From the NCBI GenBank assembly GCA_947462335.1, contig OX381705.1:4888703-4952702 (forward strand): a DNA stretch of 64,000 nucleotides, given 5' to 3'. Position numbers and translations under genes: made by a program. Below are positions 19,992-33,289 of the stretch, one piece after another; position 1 is the stretch's first letter; each line of letters starts with the position of its first letter. Below the pieces are notes generated by a model. It worked only from the letters and a program-made list of their open reading frames with translations. It was not told the DNA's origin and searched no databases. This DNA comes from Harmothoe impar (Eukaryota; Annelida; Polychaeta; Phyllodocida; Polynoidae).

Positions 19992-19995
19992 CCTG
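19992..19995 (+). repeat. Target-site duplication (right), CCTG
   Basis: Matches 7458-7461 and directly follows the terminal ACA of the 3' LTR. Confidence 0.8.
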
Positions 19996-22900
19996 TATAG
20001 CTTCCACTATGTCTGCCCTGTCAGGGTGTGTCGTGCCCATGTTACAGGGATTGATTCCTGGTATTGACTTACATGGCTGCCTATAAAGCCCATCTTCTGC
20101 CTCAAACACACCAAGACAAGAAAGGTGTTGTATATTAAGGGAATGTGCTGTGTATGGTTTTAATATGTGAGAGTAATTGTAAAGTAAGATTGTTTACAAA
20201 GGGATAATCTTCAGGGATGAAAAATGGCATGCCAGAGTGAATTTAATCAATTTCTTTATAATAATTTTAAAAAGTCTGAATTCTGTCTTTTTCTTCTTTT
20301 GTTCTGCACAATTTAACACACAACATAAGAAAGAAGGGTTTGAGAAACTCAAGGTGATGCCAAAAAGACCCATATTTTTATTTGTAGATTTTGTGGGTCG
20401 TGTTCTGAGAGCACCACAAATGCCTAAGCATTGATTACACTATGCTTTCTGACTGGGTTTTATTTGCCTTGCAGCTAGCCAGTGGAATAACCCAGTTGGT
20501 TCCTTTTTTTCTTTTACTAAAACAAGAACAAAGGAATTTTTTTTCATTGTTATTTGTGTTTGAAAAATGCTTGACTAGAGACTTCTCACATCCTCAGACA
20601 TAGAAAGGTGCTTGAAGTGCACCCAGGGTTCTCACAAAGTGTTTCTTATTGTGGACATATCGTTTGCAAGAAGCTCCCTCTAGAAAATATTGCATGATTA
20701 CACCTTCATCAATGACTTATACCCTCATTAATGTTTAACAAGAGAATGTGGGGGATATATCTCACGTTTGATAACTAAGGGAGATAAATGGACATACAGA
20801 TGTCAAAACAAACAGAAGGAAATCAAATAGAGGTGGGGGAGAGAACAAGTTTTGGGGGAACCCAACAGATTGGGAGTGTAAGAAAACAGCATGTGGAATG
20901 CCTGGGCTGCTGATCCTTCCACCTGATTTACTCCAAGAATTTCTCTGTGTATCTAAAGAGGAAATAACATTCCCTCAATATTCAAAAAATCATAAAATGA
21001 CCATATATTTGCTGTTCACTGTATATGCTCTGTCTTAATGGAATTATCATTTTGATAAAAAGTCCATGTCTAGATTCTACTTGAGCCTAATAACACTTTG
21101 TCTGATGGATGTTATCCTGGAGGTGTGTCTTACTGTCTGCCTCTAATCCCTCAGGTGGTCATATTACACTTCATCCCTTTAGGGTAAAACTGGCTGCATG
21201 TCAGACTTATTCCTATGTGTTAGGGGAAACTAAGATTGAAAGCTTCACAGATGAAGGAAACTAACATTTGCTATCTGAAGATAATCCTTTAAAAGTGTGG
21301 TGAGAGAAGACTATCAGAGATTTAATGAGAAAATGATAGCTAGCAAGTAAGCAGATGCAGATCAACACAGATTTCATGAAATCTAGATTATCTAATTTCA
21401 ATATTATTGAAGCTGATTCTCTTTTTATCAGTAGTTAGATTATGGAATGGGAGACAGTTTTAACTATAGACAGCATGGTGCCTCAATACTTACATTGCCC
21501 TGTGAGTTAAGGAGGACCTTCATATCGCTTATGTTAACAACAAGATGGAGAACCTTTTTTGACTGAATTCTGATCTGACAGAAGAAAGTAGGGTTATTTA
21601 ACTTCATTGCAAAGGTAGGTATCACAGCACAATATGGGGTGTAGCTCAAGTTTTCCTCATCAGACTTTATGTTGTCAAACTGAAGCAGACATCTTCTATG
21701 TATAAAACAGCGTCGCCTTCACAACTACAACCTCACACCTGCTTTAACAGTGACCTGGTGATTCTGCGGTCTGCTTTATTCTGTAAGCTTGGATTAGAAG
21801 CAAGCAGCATAGGACAATATGAAATAGTTAAAGTAACTTGGTTAGACCATACATTATTTGTCTTTTTGGCAGATTGATGATGTATGATAAGGCATTTATG
21901 TATGCTTCCTAATTCAGCCTACATATGACTAATGGCTCCCAGATGGTATGAATAATGAAACAGACATGGTGATGATTACATGACAGCAGTTCTGTTTCTG
22001 TAGATACTCAAAGAGCCTTGCAATGTTCTCTAAATCTGGCACTTATCACAATGTTCTACCAAATTCTCAAGTTTGAAGATCTATCAAATGCAACAATATA
22101 ATTTTTAGTGATATAACATCATCTGCTGGCTCACTCAGGCAGCTGTCTGTGAGGGAGGCACCGGTGGTTGTAATTACACTGTATGATTTATATGTACAAG
22201 AAGTGGCCCTGACAAAACCTAATTATGGCAGGCATCAATTCCTCATTCTGATAAATGTAAAGGGTGGCTGTAACACAGAGAAGAGACATGGCCATAATTA
22301 TATACACCCATCTGAGTCCCAGCTGGTAGTCTCCATATCAACAAAAACACATTGATGTCTGGATAATATCCGTAGCCGTATGGGATTAAAATGCTGCAAA
22401 AGGGAGCTCTGCAAAGGTCTGTAACACAGCGCTGTTAGTCTGGAGTCATACCCTGTGGCATTAACCTGGGAGCATTTGAGTTCCATGCCAACTCCTTAAT
22501 TTTCTTGTCTTGACTCAATCTATTTCAGGAAATTCGTCTGGCTCGTGGTACTTGATAAATTTATTATTTTCCAATAATTTCATTTGTTGCTCCACTTGAA
22601 TCTTAACTTATTTACCTTTAGGAATATCAAAAGTTTAATGAGGTCACTTTACTAATAGACATAGTGATAAGCATTACTGCAAAAAAAAACAGCTTTGAAG
22701 CAGGTCAGTGTTGGCTGTCAAGACAATCCTAACATCTAAGGCATACTATATGAGGATGCCTCAAAGACATTGTTTATGAGGCATCATCAGGCTATATTGT
22801 ATCCTAAACCCTTTTAAATTAATTGATTTGGACTGTATTTTACTACCAGTAGTCCCTTACTGGAGACCGAGAACTGGGGTACATGTCCAAGGTCTATTAA

Positions 22901-25900
22901 CCTAACACCCAACGGATTACCACAGCACCAAATGCCTAAGCACGGTGAAGGTTTTACCTCTAATTGGTGGCATGATTTGAAAGTGTCCACGCCCCAAAGC
23001 CTGAAACCATTACTGCATATTGCATGCTCCTGTACCTACCTATTACAATCAACCTCTTTTCTGCTTAGACTAACACTCATGTCTTTTACTTCCTTTTAGC
23101 CTCTAGATAAATGTACTGTTACACATTACATTACAATGAATGATTGGTACATTTGGTATGCCAGGTAAGAGGGAAAACATAGCAGGGCAAAAAAATATAG
23201 AGTAAAAAAAATGAAAAAAAAGGGAAGGAAAAGGTACAGGATGGGGACACACCCTCCTCTACTAATGTGGTTCCCGGGATGACAAAGACATGTATTTTGG
23301 ACAGAGAAGAGGAGTACTAAGGGGGGTTATTCTGTGGATATTGGACAGCGGAAGTGGTTAGTGTAGGGGAAATTGTTGGGTTTGAAAGCAGATGGTGTGG
23401 TGAGCGGAAATATTTTGAAGGGTTTTATATTTCAAAGTAGGATGTATGCTTCTGATGCGGGTAAGTCATCAGATGGTATAAGGGTGAGGGAGTATATATA
23501 TATATATATAGTGGAGTACAGGCCATAACCTGAGGTAACGGATCCACTGCCGCTACCTTTCCATCTCCACCTGGATAGGACACTCATACTATATGTATAT
23601 CAGTCTGTCTACTAGACCTTCCGGTAGCAGTGGCAGTGTTGCAGACCCTTATAGTTTATGGATATAGCCCTGCCTCACCTGTGTCAGCCGCAGAGCCTCC
23701 TTCCTCTTCGTCTAATATTGCCAACTCTTGCTGTCCAGCCCTACCTTGCACATAATCTAAAGCTTCCCACACTCGGCTGAGTAGAATAGCAATTAGGTAT
23801 GAACGCTGTCTATGATTTTTGGAATATTTGTTGGCAGTCTCCAGCTATACATAAAGATTATACTGTCTACGGTAAAGTGACAGGGTTGGCTGCTCACATG
23901 GGTCCTGTATCTAAATTGGCCAGCTTAGTTGCTGTGATCTGTCACACAAAATGGAGGTATCAATAATATGTGACAAGTAGATTATCTTTGATGTCTAGGT
24001 CCTGCTTTGTCTTCTACCCCTTACTGTGTGGGCCATTTTATTGTCAACATAAGCGAGATGCAGCCCGGAATGGGTTAGGCAGCACACTATTACAGTACTC
24101 CCAAAGCAGTGCTAGCCATAATGCTGTCACAGTGTGGAGTGTTACAGACTGTAACCACAGCAGAATCAGTGTCTGTTACAAGAGAACCCCCTTAACGTGG
24201 TAGGCATGGGAGAGAAATGGCAATTCCACATAGCCTATATAAAAACACATAAAATTAGAACATCAGTATTAGACAAATGACAATGGGAGTGAGGCACTGT
24301 GTTTAGGAGAGAGATAATTACAATTTACAAAAGAAACAGTCCTCTATGAATCTCAATTACTGTAGATTTAGTTCTCATCTTGAAGGATGTTATGGCGGGC
24401 TGTGACACTGAGAAAATCATGACTATAATTGTACATTTCTAATTGTATGCCTGACTAACTCAGTCATTTCTCATCCATTACAATGAAAGAAAACATTAAT
24501 GACCTCAGCATATAAGGCCAGGTTTACCTCAAGGTGTTTTTCCTGTTGTGTAAATGAGCAAGATGCCCAGAGGATCGGCCTGCTGAGAGTAGCACTGACT
24601 TAAAGTGACGACCTTTGTCATGCGACCCAGGCTTTAAAATAGCCCCATCCATCAATGTGATAAGTTAGAGAACAAGTTTCAAATGTCCCTGACTCGTATT
24701 ATGATTTCGATACATGGGTACAGTTTGTAATATCTGGAGGTGATAATACATTTAAAGGTTTACTTTAGTTTAATTTGTTGTAATGCCATCCTTAAAGTGT
24801 TTAACAGCTTAACATAGTAGCTGCATGTTCTATCACAGAGCATGTTGTGCACATCTTCCAGGATTAATTTGGCCGTAATGACAAGGCACCAGCCTCATTA
24901 GCTGCAGACATGGCAGTCTGTGCAGCCTGACTGGGAAACACCTTGTTGTGGTTAGAGGGACATGGGGGATGCCATTGTAGCATGAAGGAAATATACAGAG
25001 GGAGGAAAGGAGGGAAAGACTGACTGACAGAGAATGAGCAGGAGAAAGAAGTAGAGATAAAGGGAGAGAGAGAGGCAAAAGTGGTGGTGTGGATGCAGAG
25101 AAATAATTGTGAGGACAGGAAGTCAGACAACTGGTAGGAAGATTAAACTCTAAATGTGGCAAGGGAGGGGATAAAGCCAATGTGTAGGTAGTGAAGAAAG
25201 TAGAAGAGATATTAAATGTTAGGTATGTAAGGTGAGTAATATAGTAGAGACAGGATAGGGAGTCAGAAGGTGGATAGCTGGCTAAACCTGGACAGAAGTG
25301 GTGAGGAAGCTGGTGAGGGAGTTAATGAGGGTGTAGGGTAGGAATGGATTACTGAGAAGGCATCACACAAAAGGAGGAGGTGTACAATGGTGGTAAAGTC
25401 TCTAATGGTGTCCCACATGGAGGTGAGGAAGCTGCATCTGGTGGGAGACAAGAGGAGCCGGCTGGTAGGAACAATAAGACAGGGGGCTGGTGGGGGAGGG
25501 CAGCTATTGACTGCAATGTTATCTCAGTTAACACAGGTTCCCTGTATGTGGTGTGGACCACTCCTCAAAGACCAACCTTACTGACAGTCATCGTCACATA
25601 CAATAAAACATACAATGGGTTTTTTACAATACACAGAGCCATCTAGCCAAAGTGACAAAAATATCAAACTCACCCTAAAAACTAACTTGTAACTGTCACA
25701 TGTTATATTCTGCCTGTTAAATACTTACTCAATCATTTTTCTCTTACTTCAATGTTACCTAATCATGAACTGTGCATATCCATCATTTATATACCAACAG
25801 ATTTCTTGCCACAGATGCTGTCACAAGTTATAAGACAAATGTTGCTTTAAGACACCATGCCAATGTCACATCATAGTAAAATATCAAATAAAGTGGATCT

Positions 25901-26929
25901 AATGAGCCATCATATGCTCTCTATTTGTTTACATGTGTGCATACATATAACTGCAAGCACCAGCCTGTTATATAGGCCATACCACCACTACCCTCACTAC
26001 CATCACAGTCAGGTATGTGTAGAAAGCATGCCCATCTACCACTTCTCACATCCCCCTCTTCCACCACCCAGCAACCAGCAGATACAAGCATCCTCCAACT
26101 GCCACACTTTATTCTGGTCTTATTTTCCTTTCATCTCCCCCTCCCTATATGGGACCCGGCGGGGTGCTGGTACCTGAGAAAGATGGCTTCTGTATAGTAA
26201 CCAGCATGGCTTCTGCCTGATTACATTGTTTCATGTGTAAGGTCTGCTACTGCTGTATAAGGACTAGAGGGTATTTACCTATTGGCTGTCTTGAAGGAAG
26301 TCCTTTGGAAGTCATAGAGTCATTAGTCCTGTAGTCATAGCATGTTTTAATGCTGGATGGTGCCCTGGAACCCTACATATTAGTTGTAGGATCAGTCTTT
26401 GACCTCACTGCTAAATATTACATTTAGGTTTTTTAGAACTACTGATCTTTAAGTTGTTAGCTTCTTATCTTTAATGCAATCTTACATGTTAGTTGTTAGA
26501 CCCTTTTTGACCTCCATTACCCTCTGGCTAGTGAGGGCTACAGTACTGTCAAATTAGTATGAAGAGTAAAGTGACACTCTTAGAACCCTTATCTTGACAC
26601 TGGAGGCAGAGTCAGCCCCTGTTGTTGCCACGGTGAGCAGCCCGGCCTGCTGCCATGTTTGCTGAGTGAGCTGCTCACGCTGAGGTCTGAGACTGCTCAC
26701 CTACAGGCTAATGGGGCTACTCAGGGAGCCGCTCTGAGCCATTCAAAGTGAAAGTTGTTTACCAAAGCCTAATCTATCTGATGCTCACTCTCTGCACTCA
26801 TCTAAACCTTTGTGAACAATTATTCTACTAGAGTTTAGCTCATGATCACCTAAGAAAGTAGTTTCATGAAGTCCTCTATATTTCCACATTAATTTTTTTC
26901 TATTACAAGAGTGTACTTTGACTTCTTTA
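19996..26929. other. Non-coding stretch right of the LTR element
   Basis: I see no supported gene. Short open frames on both strands have no recognisable motif and no ATG context or splice pattern that would link them. A TA microsatellite lies near 23491-23510, and a purine-rich tract spans about 24960-25150. A 36-base segment near 20041-20075 recurs inverted near 32470-32500, so part of the DNA is old interspersed repeat. Confidence 0.55.
23490..23511. repeat. TA microsatellite
   Basis: An uninterrupted run of alternating T and A of about 20 bases, in non-coding DNA. Confidence 0.85.
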
Positions 26930-27960
26930 TCCCTCTGCAGTGGTGCTCATATGGCTTTTATTCTGGCATCCTACCGCTTAGTAAAAAATCTATGAAATGA
27001 ATACACCCTATGAACAGAGTACTAATGGGATTTCTTGGAGTGGTGATGGCAATGTGGCATCTATACTTTTATCATCCTCACTTCATACACCCTCAAAAAA
27101 TCAATCCCTGCTATAAATACACCAAGAGAGGCTAACTAATGAGATTTATATTAAACTTACTTTTTTCTAACAAAACACAACCCTGTAGCTTTACAGAAGT
27201 GTGGTCATCTGCAGTCCTTTGTGCAGCCATTGTGGTTGGATGGGTCTCGAGGCAGTAATGTAGCCATCCTTGTGTTATTTCATTCATGCCCTGGGCCAGA
27301 GAAAAAAATATATGTATAAAAAAGGTGAGGAAATGAGAAAAAATAAAATACACTGGGAAGAGTTGTTCGAGAAAACATCCATTACATCTGTGTTGAAGCT
27401 GCTAGTGCATGGTGTCTTTTTTGTATGTTAACTGTCACCTTTTTGTACAGTAATGCTACAACTAATGGTCACTGGCACACCTATGTACTGCTAGGAGATG
27501 CATTGTTGCATCACAATAACAAAAAAAAGAATTTACTTTAATAAAGATCTTTTTTCAAGCTGCTTGAATGCAGCCCTCTTGGTGACTTGAAAGTGAAGCA
27601 CTCAAGCATCATAGTGACCCTTCAGACATACTCCCAATTGGGCAAATATGATGAGAGAGTAGAATTCATGCATTATGTGGCCCTTAAAGGCTCACAGGTT
27701 ACCACAGCAGTACACATTAAGTATACATACAATGCCCGCCCCCTTATTTACCCCTAGGTGCCTTGGGCCCAATTCATTTGGGCTGCAGCAGAGACAGGTC
27801 AGACTGTGTCCTCAGATCTCGGCCTACTTCCACCACAGGACCTAATAATCAATATCATTCTACTAGCCCCAACCCTGCAGGGAACTCGCCACCTTCTTTA
27901 TATCTACTTACTCTTTAACCATTTATGGGAGACAAGGGGTGCTCTTACTAAGGATGTAAT
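26930..27960 (+). repeat. Dispersed repeat, copy A
   Basis: Blocks such as TTCATGC near 27283, AAAACATCCATTAC near 27373, TACATACAATGCC near 27725 and CTTCCACCACAGGACCTAAT near 27828 recur in the same order and orientation in 33290-34770. Overall identity is moderate with many indels. There is no coding signal; an old transposable element or segmental duplication is likely. Confidence 0.65.
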
Positions 27961-28489
27961 GCAGAGTAGCAATGATGTTGATGCCATATTATCAACATTA
28001 TTTTTGGATAATTTATGTAAACTAATGCAGTTCAGTAAATGTATGACCAGGCACCTGCTCAGGGGATAACTTGTATGGGAGGTGTAAAGCATGCAGAGAG
28101 GCCATCTGATCAGTCCCTCTGCTGCAGAATGGCATTCTCTGAGGAGAAACAGTGCTATAGTGTTATTAAACATCTTCCCCAAAATCCATAGTGAATAACT
28201 GGGGTAAACTTGGAGACAGTTGGAGACCATGCATCTGCTCAGGGATTGACTTGTAGGAGTTGTAGGAGTTGTAAAAGGGGTGTGGTGTAAAAGGTGATAT
28301 AAGAGTGAATGAGACAAAAGTACTGAGGTGAGAGGTATTTGGTAGTAGGTTAAGAAACTGCCCTTAGAAGAGCTTCCCTCTGATTCTATCATCGTTTTGA
28401 TGTGGTCAAATTGACAAAAGTAGTCTCTGGATGGTACAGAATTGATGTAAAGAGGGTGTTTTACCTCTCTTGAAAGAGTTGTAGCAGGT

Positions 28490-28875
28490 ACTTCAACATA
28501 TCAGTGCAACATCAGGGATTATATTTGAAGGGTTGTGAGCGTCTTAAGAAAGAGTAGTTCTTTGATTTGAACATAGCTTTTGATATATTTATCAAAAGTG
28601 GTCTGTGAATGGTAAGGAATTTAGGTAAAAAGTATGAGTTAAAAGAAGTAATTTCATTTCCAAATGTTAAATGAATACTTCTGTTTGAAGCTTTGAAAAC
28701 TGCTAAAGAAGTATTGAGGGGAGGAGGATTGAATGTGTTTCAAAGAAATTATTGGAAACTGACACTGACAGGTCTGCACCGAGCTGCACTGAGATGAATC
28801 CTACTTTGAAGTCTTAAAACTCTATTTGTGAGTTTGTCTATAGTCTTACACTAAATGCACACTTTGCATGAACTC
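28490..28875 (+). repeat. Dispersed repeat, inverted-pair copy 1
   Basis: The segment containing AAACTGACACTGACA, AAAACTCTATTTGTGAG and TCTTACACTAAATG reappears as reverse complement at 35525-35920. The 5' part also resembles 28300-28490, suggesting an internal duplication. It is not coding. Confidence 0.65.
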
Positions 28876-30587
28876 TTCAGTTTAGAGTGGAGCATACTAC
28901 CTCAGACCCTTAATTGAAAATAACACAGAAAAATTAAATATACATATTTGTACATGCAAAGCTAAACAAAACTACATATCCCGACTATATTGTTACCTAA
29001 TGCAAAGCTTGTCTGCATCAGAAGATGCTTTTACCTTGGTTATTGAGAACAACCTATAACAGTTCACAAAGAGTACAGCAAGAACATACAAATACCTTTT
29101 ATCAAAGAATATAACGTGGACCCGGCTCCATTATTTCCCCCTAAAGGCGACCTTAAAGATATAAAGTCTTTTAAACCCACCTTTAATGTTTCGCAAAATT
29201 TCTTAAGTGTCTATGTCTGGGTCAGCATGATATACAAATACATGCTAATGCCTCATACAGACACGTCTATTCAGCAGAATGGTGGAGGTCTCTGAGGGTG
29301 AATAAGGATATAGGAAATGGATGCACCAATTAACCAGCTTCACACCTTGCTGGTTAAAGCAGTAATTGCAGTGACTTTTATTGCCCCACCACTTAACCAG
29401 AACTTAATTCTTACAGCACTGATGAAGGACTCCTTTTTCTAGATGCACCCATTGTGGGGCCCTAACTCCACAAATTTGCCTCGAATTTGCGACTAACAAA
29501 TAACCCAATAGTGTTTGTGGCCCTAGGGTGTTTGTGGCCTTTTGGCATTTGTGGTTTAATGGCATTTGTGCTTATGTGCCATTTTTCGGGAAATACTTTT
29601 GAAGGTTTTTGACATAAGGCCCCCATACCACTCACTAATAGGGTGAGTGTATCAAATCCCAGTATACAGTGCCTTGTAGACCAATTTAGCAAGAAAGGGT
29701 GACTTTTTCATAATAAAATTGCGTTTACACAGTTTTTCTTTTAGTACACACATCATCGTCTTTAATGGCAATCTCATATCACCAGATTCACAGGACAATT
29801 ATATTTTATATAGTATACAATAGAATGCAGGATTTTTGAGGATTTATATCAGTATTTGTCGATCATATTTCAGAAATGTTAAACAACTTTATTAACAATA
29901 TTTTTGAAAAGTCACTTCTTCTTGATGCATTGATCTATAGTAGTGTGAAATGTGAATGGCCCTTGCCCTATTTAGGGGCATCCATACAGATGCAATGAAC
30001 ATGACCCCTTTTGTAAGTACCTCAGTTCTTGAAGGAGTTCATAGAACCAAAGCTACCTTGGAGCACCACCTTTTATAAGGGAACTTAAGTTGTCAGCACA
30101 ACCTGAAAGTGAACATCTTAGTCTGGTGTTTGATGTTGAGACCTTGGCATGCTCACAGAGTAGAAACCAACCTAGTTTTTCATGATATAAAAAGCAGTGC
30201 CTTTCTTTTCAAAGATTCCCCTTTTCTGCACGGCGTCTTTTTGCATTTGCCATCTTCATAGTTATGTGAAATGACACTCAGTCAGCTTTCCATCTGCAAA
30301 AAAAGTAATTTGAACAGCTATAATTTAACCTTTAACAGTGGTAAAAGATGAAATTTGTTGTCATTATGCACCAACTCAGCTTCAGCGGGTTACTCACCAT
30401 GGCAACATTCAATTGTTGAATGTTTGGGAGTCTCTCAACCCTGCAGGGTCAGCATAATGCTTGAATGCAGCACTCGCAAGTTCCTCATCAGTGCTGCATT
30501 CCTGCTTTGTGACAACCAAGGCATGATGCATGAAGGCATTGTGCCATCATTAAAGAGTTCATCTTGATTCCATGTGTTACACAGTTA
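28876..30587. other. Non-coding stretch with a small tandem repeat and a hairpin
   Basis: No gene is supported. Near 29510-29570 four loose copies of a TTTGTGGCC-like 15-20 base word occur in tandem. At 30463-30501 a 12-bp perfect inverted repeat (GAATGCAGCACT) forms a hairpin described separately. Confidence 0.5.
30463..30501. repeat. Palindromic GCAGCAC element, copy 1
   Basis: GAATGCAGCACT is followed after a 15-base loop by its exact reverse complement AGTGCTGCATTC. The same core recurs at about 31438-31475 and 31555-31607. Confidence 0.6.
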
Positions 30588-30591
30588 TTTA

Positions 30592-30865
30592 TTACACGAC
30601 CTAACGTTATAAGTACGATCCTGTTGTTTGTTTAAGCATCAAAAAACGTACGTTTTTGCATACTACATGGTCTTGTGGTACGCTTTCACTGCTCTAGACC
30701 AATCAGGAGCCAGCATTTTGGTCACGTGACAGGGCTATGGCGGCAATGTAAACAAAGCAGACGACTATGTGAACAATGCTAATTAACGATATAAACAACT
30801 AAATTTGAGTTGTAAATAAGAACTAAAAGGTAGGGGGGTTGGAAAATTGTCTTCTGGTCGTGTAA
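30592..30865. mobile_element. 274-bp TIR element carrying promoter-like boxes
   Basis: TTACACGACC at 30592 is matched by GGTCGTGTAA ending at 30865, with TA on both outer sides and symmetry continuing to 14 bp in all. This is the layout of a MITE with a TA duplication. Inside are a 16-bp palindrome at 30642-30657, a CCAATCA box at 30699-30705, the dyad GTCACGTGAC at 30721-30730 and ATGGCGGC at 30737-30744. The last three resemble NF-Y, E-box and YY1 sites of animal promoters. No ORF follows directly on either strand, so a promoter role is uncertain. Confidence 0.5.
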
Positions 30866-33289
30866 TAAAGCTTGTATTGTACCCTAGGGCCACTCACATC
30901 CCGTATAAACCAGAGGTGCGTCTGGCTTTATAAGCTGTGACCCCATCGTACAATACTGGCTATGTTCTCTCTGCTATACACAGGTTATTGGCAGTCTGTA
31001 GCAGCCCACAACACCCTCACATACTTCAATTACACCCCTTGTCATGCCTGTCCTGTTAACTACATTAAGGAGAGATACGACGCTGCCAGCCATCATTATT
31101 ACCCAGCTGTTTTTGTTCCCGTATAATTAAGTAAGTGCTCACCTCTGACCCTTAACACTATGACAGGTAGGTAATCACACTCCATGGGTGATTAGATGAG
31201 GTGAGGAAAACAGGAGGTGTGCTGCATGTTATCCCACATACAGCACCCTCAGCCAACCCTAGACATTGATAGGTGATTCCTTGACACTTCACTTTGTTTG
31301 CGGCATCCTCATACTTTGAGGTTAACATATATTACAGAACCAGCCCTTGGTTATGAACCATATAGAAGCAAACTGCTCATTTCTCATTGGCCTTGAATCT
31401 ACCCTGAATTTACTCTGTAAACCAGTGTGAAACATAAATGCAGCACTTGCGAGTTGCTTACCAGGGCTGTACTCATAGTGGATTACAATTAATGCTGGCC
31501 AGATCCAGATAAGCAGATATGTTCACACCATAGCAATGCAGTGCTTAGAGGTAAGATGCACCAATGCAGCACTGGTGAGTAACTCGCCGGGGCTGCATTG
31601 GTACATCACAACAAGAATTGTCATCTTTTAGCAACCTCCATCCTTAAAGGGTTAAACACTAAGGCCTCTGTGGTCTGCTCAGGACAAGTCTGGATCTCAG
31701 GTTTAGGGATTTAACAGGGAGTCCCTGCTTTGCCTCACTGTTTGTTCAATTGTGCAGCACAAATGGAAAAATGACAGAATTTATCCCAATTCATTTTAAA
31801 AAAGATTATAGATTTTTTCTCGGTTCACTTCCTTGAGCCATTTTCCTATCCCTGGGATTATCCCTTTGTCAATAGTGTTGCTTTTCTACAGCTTTCACCC
31901 TGTTGTCAGTAAACATCCACTAAGAGAGTGCATTTGGTGCAGAGCAGCCTACTTTTCTGTGTATCTGTATGAAACATTCTCATATTCTTTTTGGAGGTGT
32001 TTTGATAATTTATTGACCACATTAATATACACAAATATTTCCTTGTAGTTTGTCAACACGGTGTCTGCATGAAACATAACACTCGTACATAATTCCAAGA
32101 CATACGGTAGGCATGAAAAAATGTAATGATATTGCACATGGATGACTGTAATTAAAAAAAATATCAACAATGATAAGGGTAGTACTCAGCATAGCTGATT
32201 TTAAGTACTAACCAATATGTGTTATCACAATGTCTTGGTTATACACTTGTTCTGTAAAGAGCAAGATGGATGGATGGATCTTGGGTGGTTGATGCAGTCA
32301 TATTCCTATGTATGTCATTGTAGCTGTGTTGAGGTCTTGGTGCCATCTAATTGTGTGAATCTATAGAAAAGATTCTTGTATTAGGCACTCTCCTCATCCT
32401 ATCAGGATGAGGGAGTTTTGCTACATATTCTAATCACAGAAGGAGGGAATTCCCCAATGTGCCAGCAGACAGTCAATACCAGGAATCAATGCCTGTAACA
32501 CAATGAGGCCCGATAGAGAAAACATTTACAGGAAACCTGTTGGGATTAATAGCATATCTCATCAGTGCTGCCACGGTAAGTCGGGCACACCTTAAACACA
32601 TCTTATTCTGGTTTGACTGACACACAAATTCATCAATTTTGTTTTTACCAATTGGACTACTGACAGTATGGATATGGATTTTTAATACATGTCCCGATCA
32701 AATAATTGATTGCCTTGGCAGCTCCTTTTTTTGCTGACATGTGTTGTTGGAAGTTGTGTGTGTTTTTTAATGTCTTTTTCAATCGGGCCCGGAGGCACAA
32801 AAGGGAGTTCAGTACAAAAGAAAATAGTTAGGAGGGGATGGAGGCAAAGAAGAAGAATTCATGTATCGTAATTACCAAAGAGCATAGCACACCAAAGTCT
32901 AGCAAAGATGCAGCGAAATGCCCTAAATAAGCATTGGCTTTTTTCCCTGGCTCTTATTAAGAAAAACTACACATAGGGTAGCCTAATTAGGTCCCAGATC
33001 TGGAAGTGTCTTTGCTAGTTGTATACTTTAGTCTATGCTTTCTAAGGGAACTCTTTGCACCTCTCTGAACCATTTTCATGTGAGTATAAATCCCTGAGGT
33101 TAGTTAATGATGAAAAACTCTTTTCCCACCTATGCCAAGATAGTGTTATAAGAAGTTTCGCTAATTACCCTTCAATTCTTGGCGCTTTTTTATGCATGAG
33201 AACCCCCCTCTTTAATAGGTTCGTTCTGCTTTCTTTTCCTTTATTCACAAAAAGTATAACACATGCCTGAATTACCAAGACTGGTTCTC
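30866..33289. other. Non-coding stretch
   Basis: No gene is supported. It holds two further copies of the GCAGCAC palindromic element and a fragment near 32470-32500 that matches 20041-20075 inverted. Confidence 0.5.
31555..31607. repeat. Palindromic GCAGCAC element, 53 bp
   Basis: GATGCACCAATGCAGC at 31555-31570 is matched by GCTGCATTGGTACATC at 31592-31607 with one mismatch. Pairing can continue inward (ACTGGTGAGT with ACTCGCCGG), giving a nearly complete hairpin. Confidence 0.7.

Noticed and set aside
27904..28392. 162-codon minus-strand frame as a gene
   Set aside because: No family resemblance, the + strand belongs partly to a dispersed repeat, and the frame start is arbitrary.
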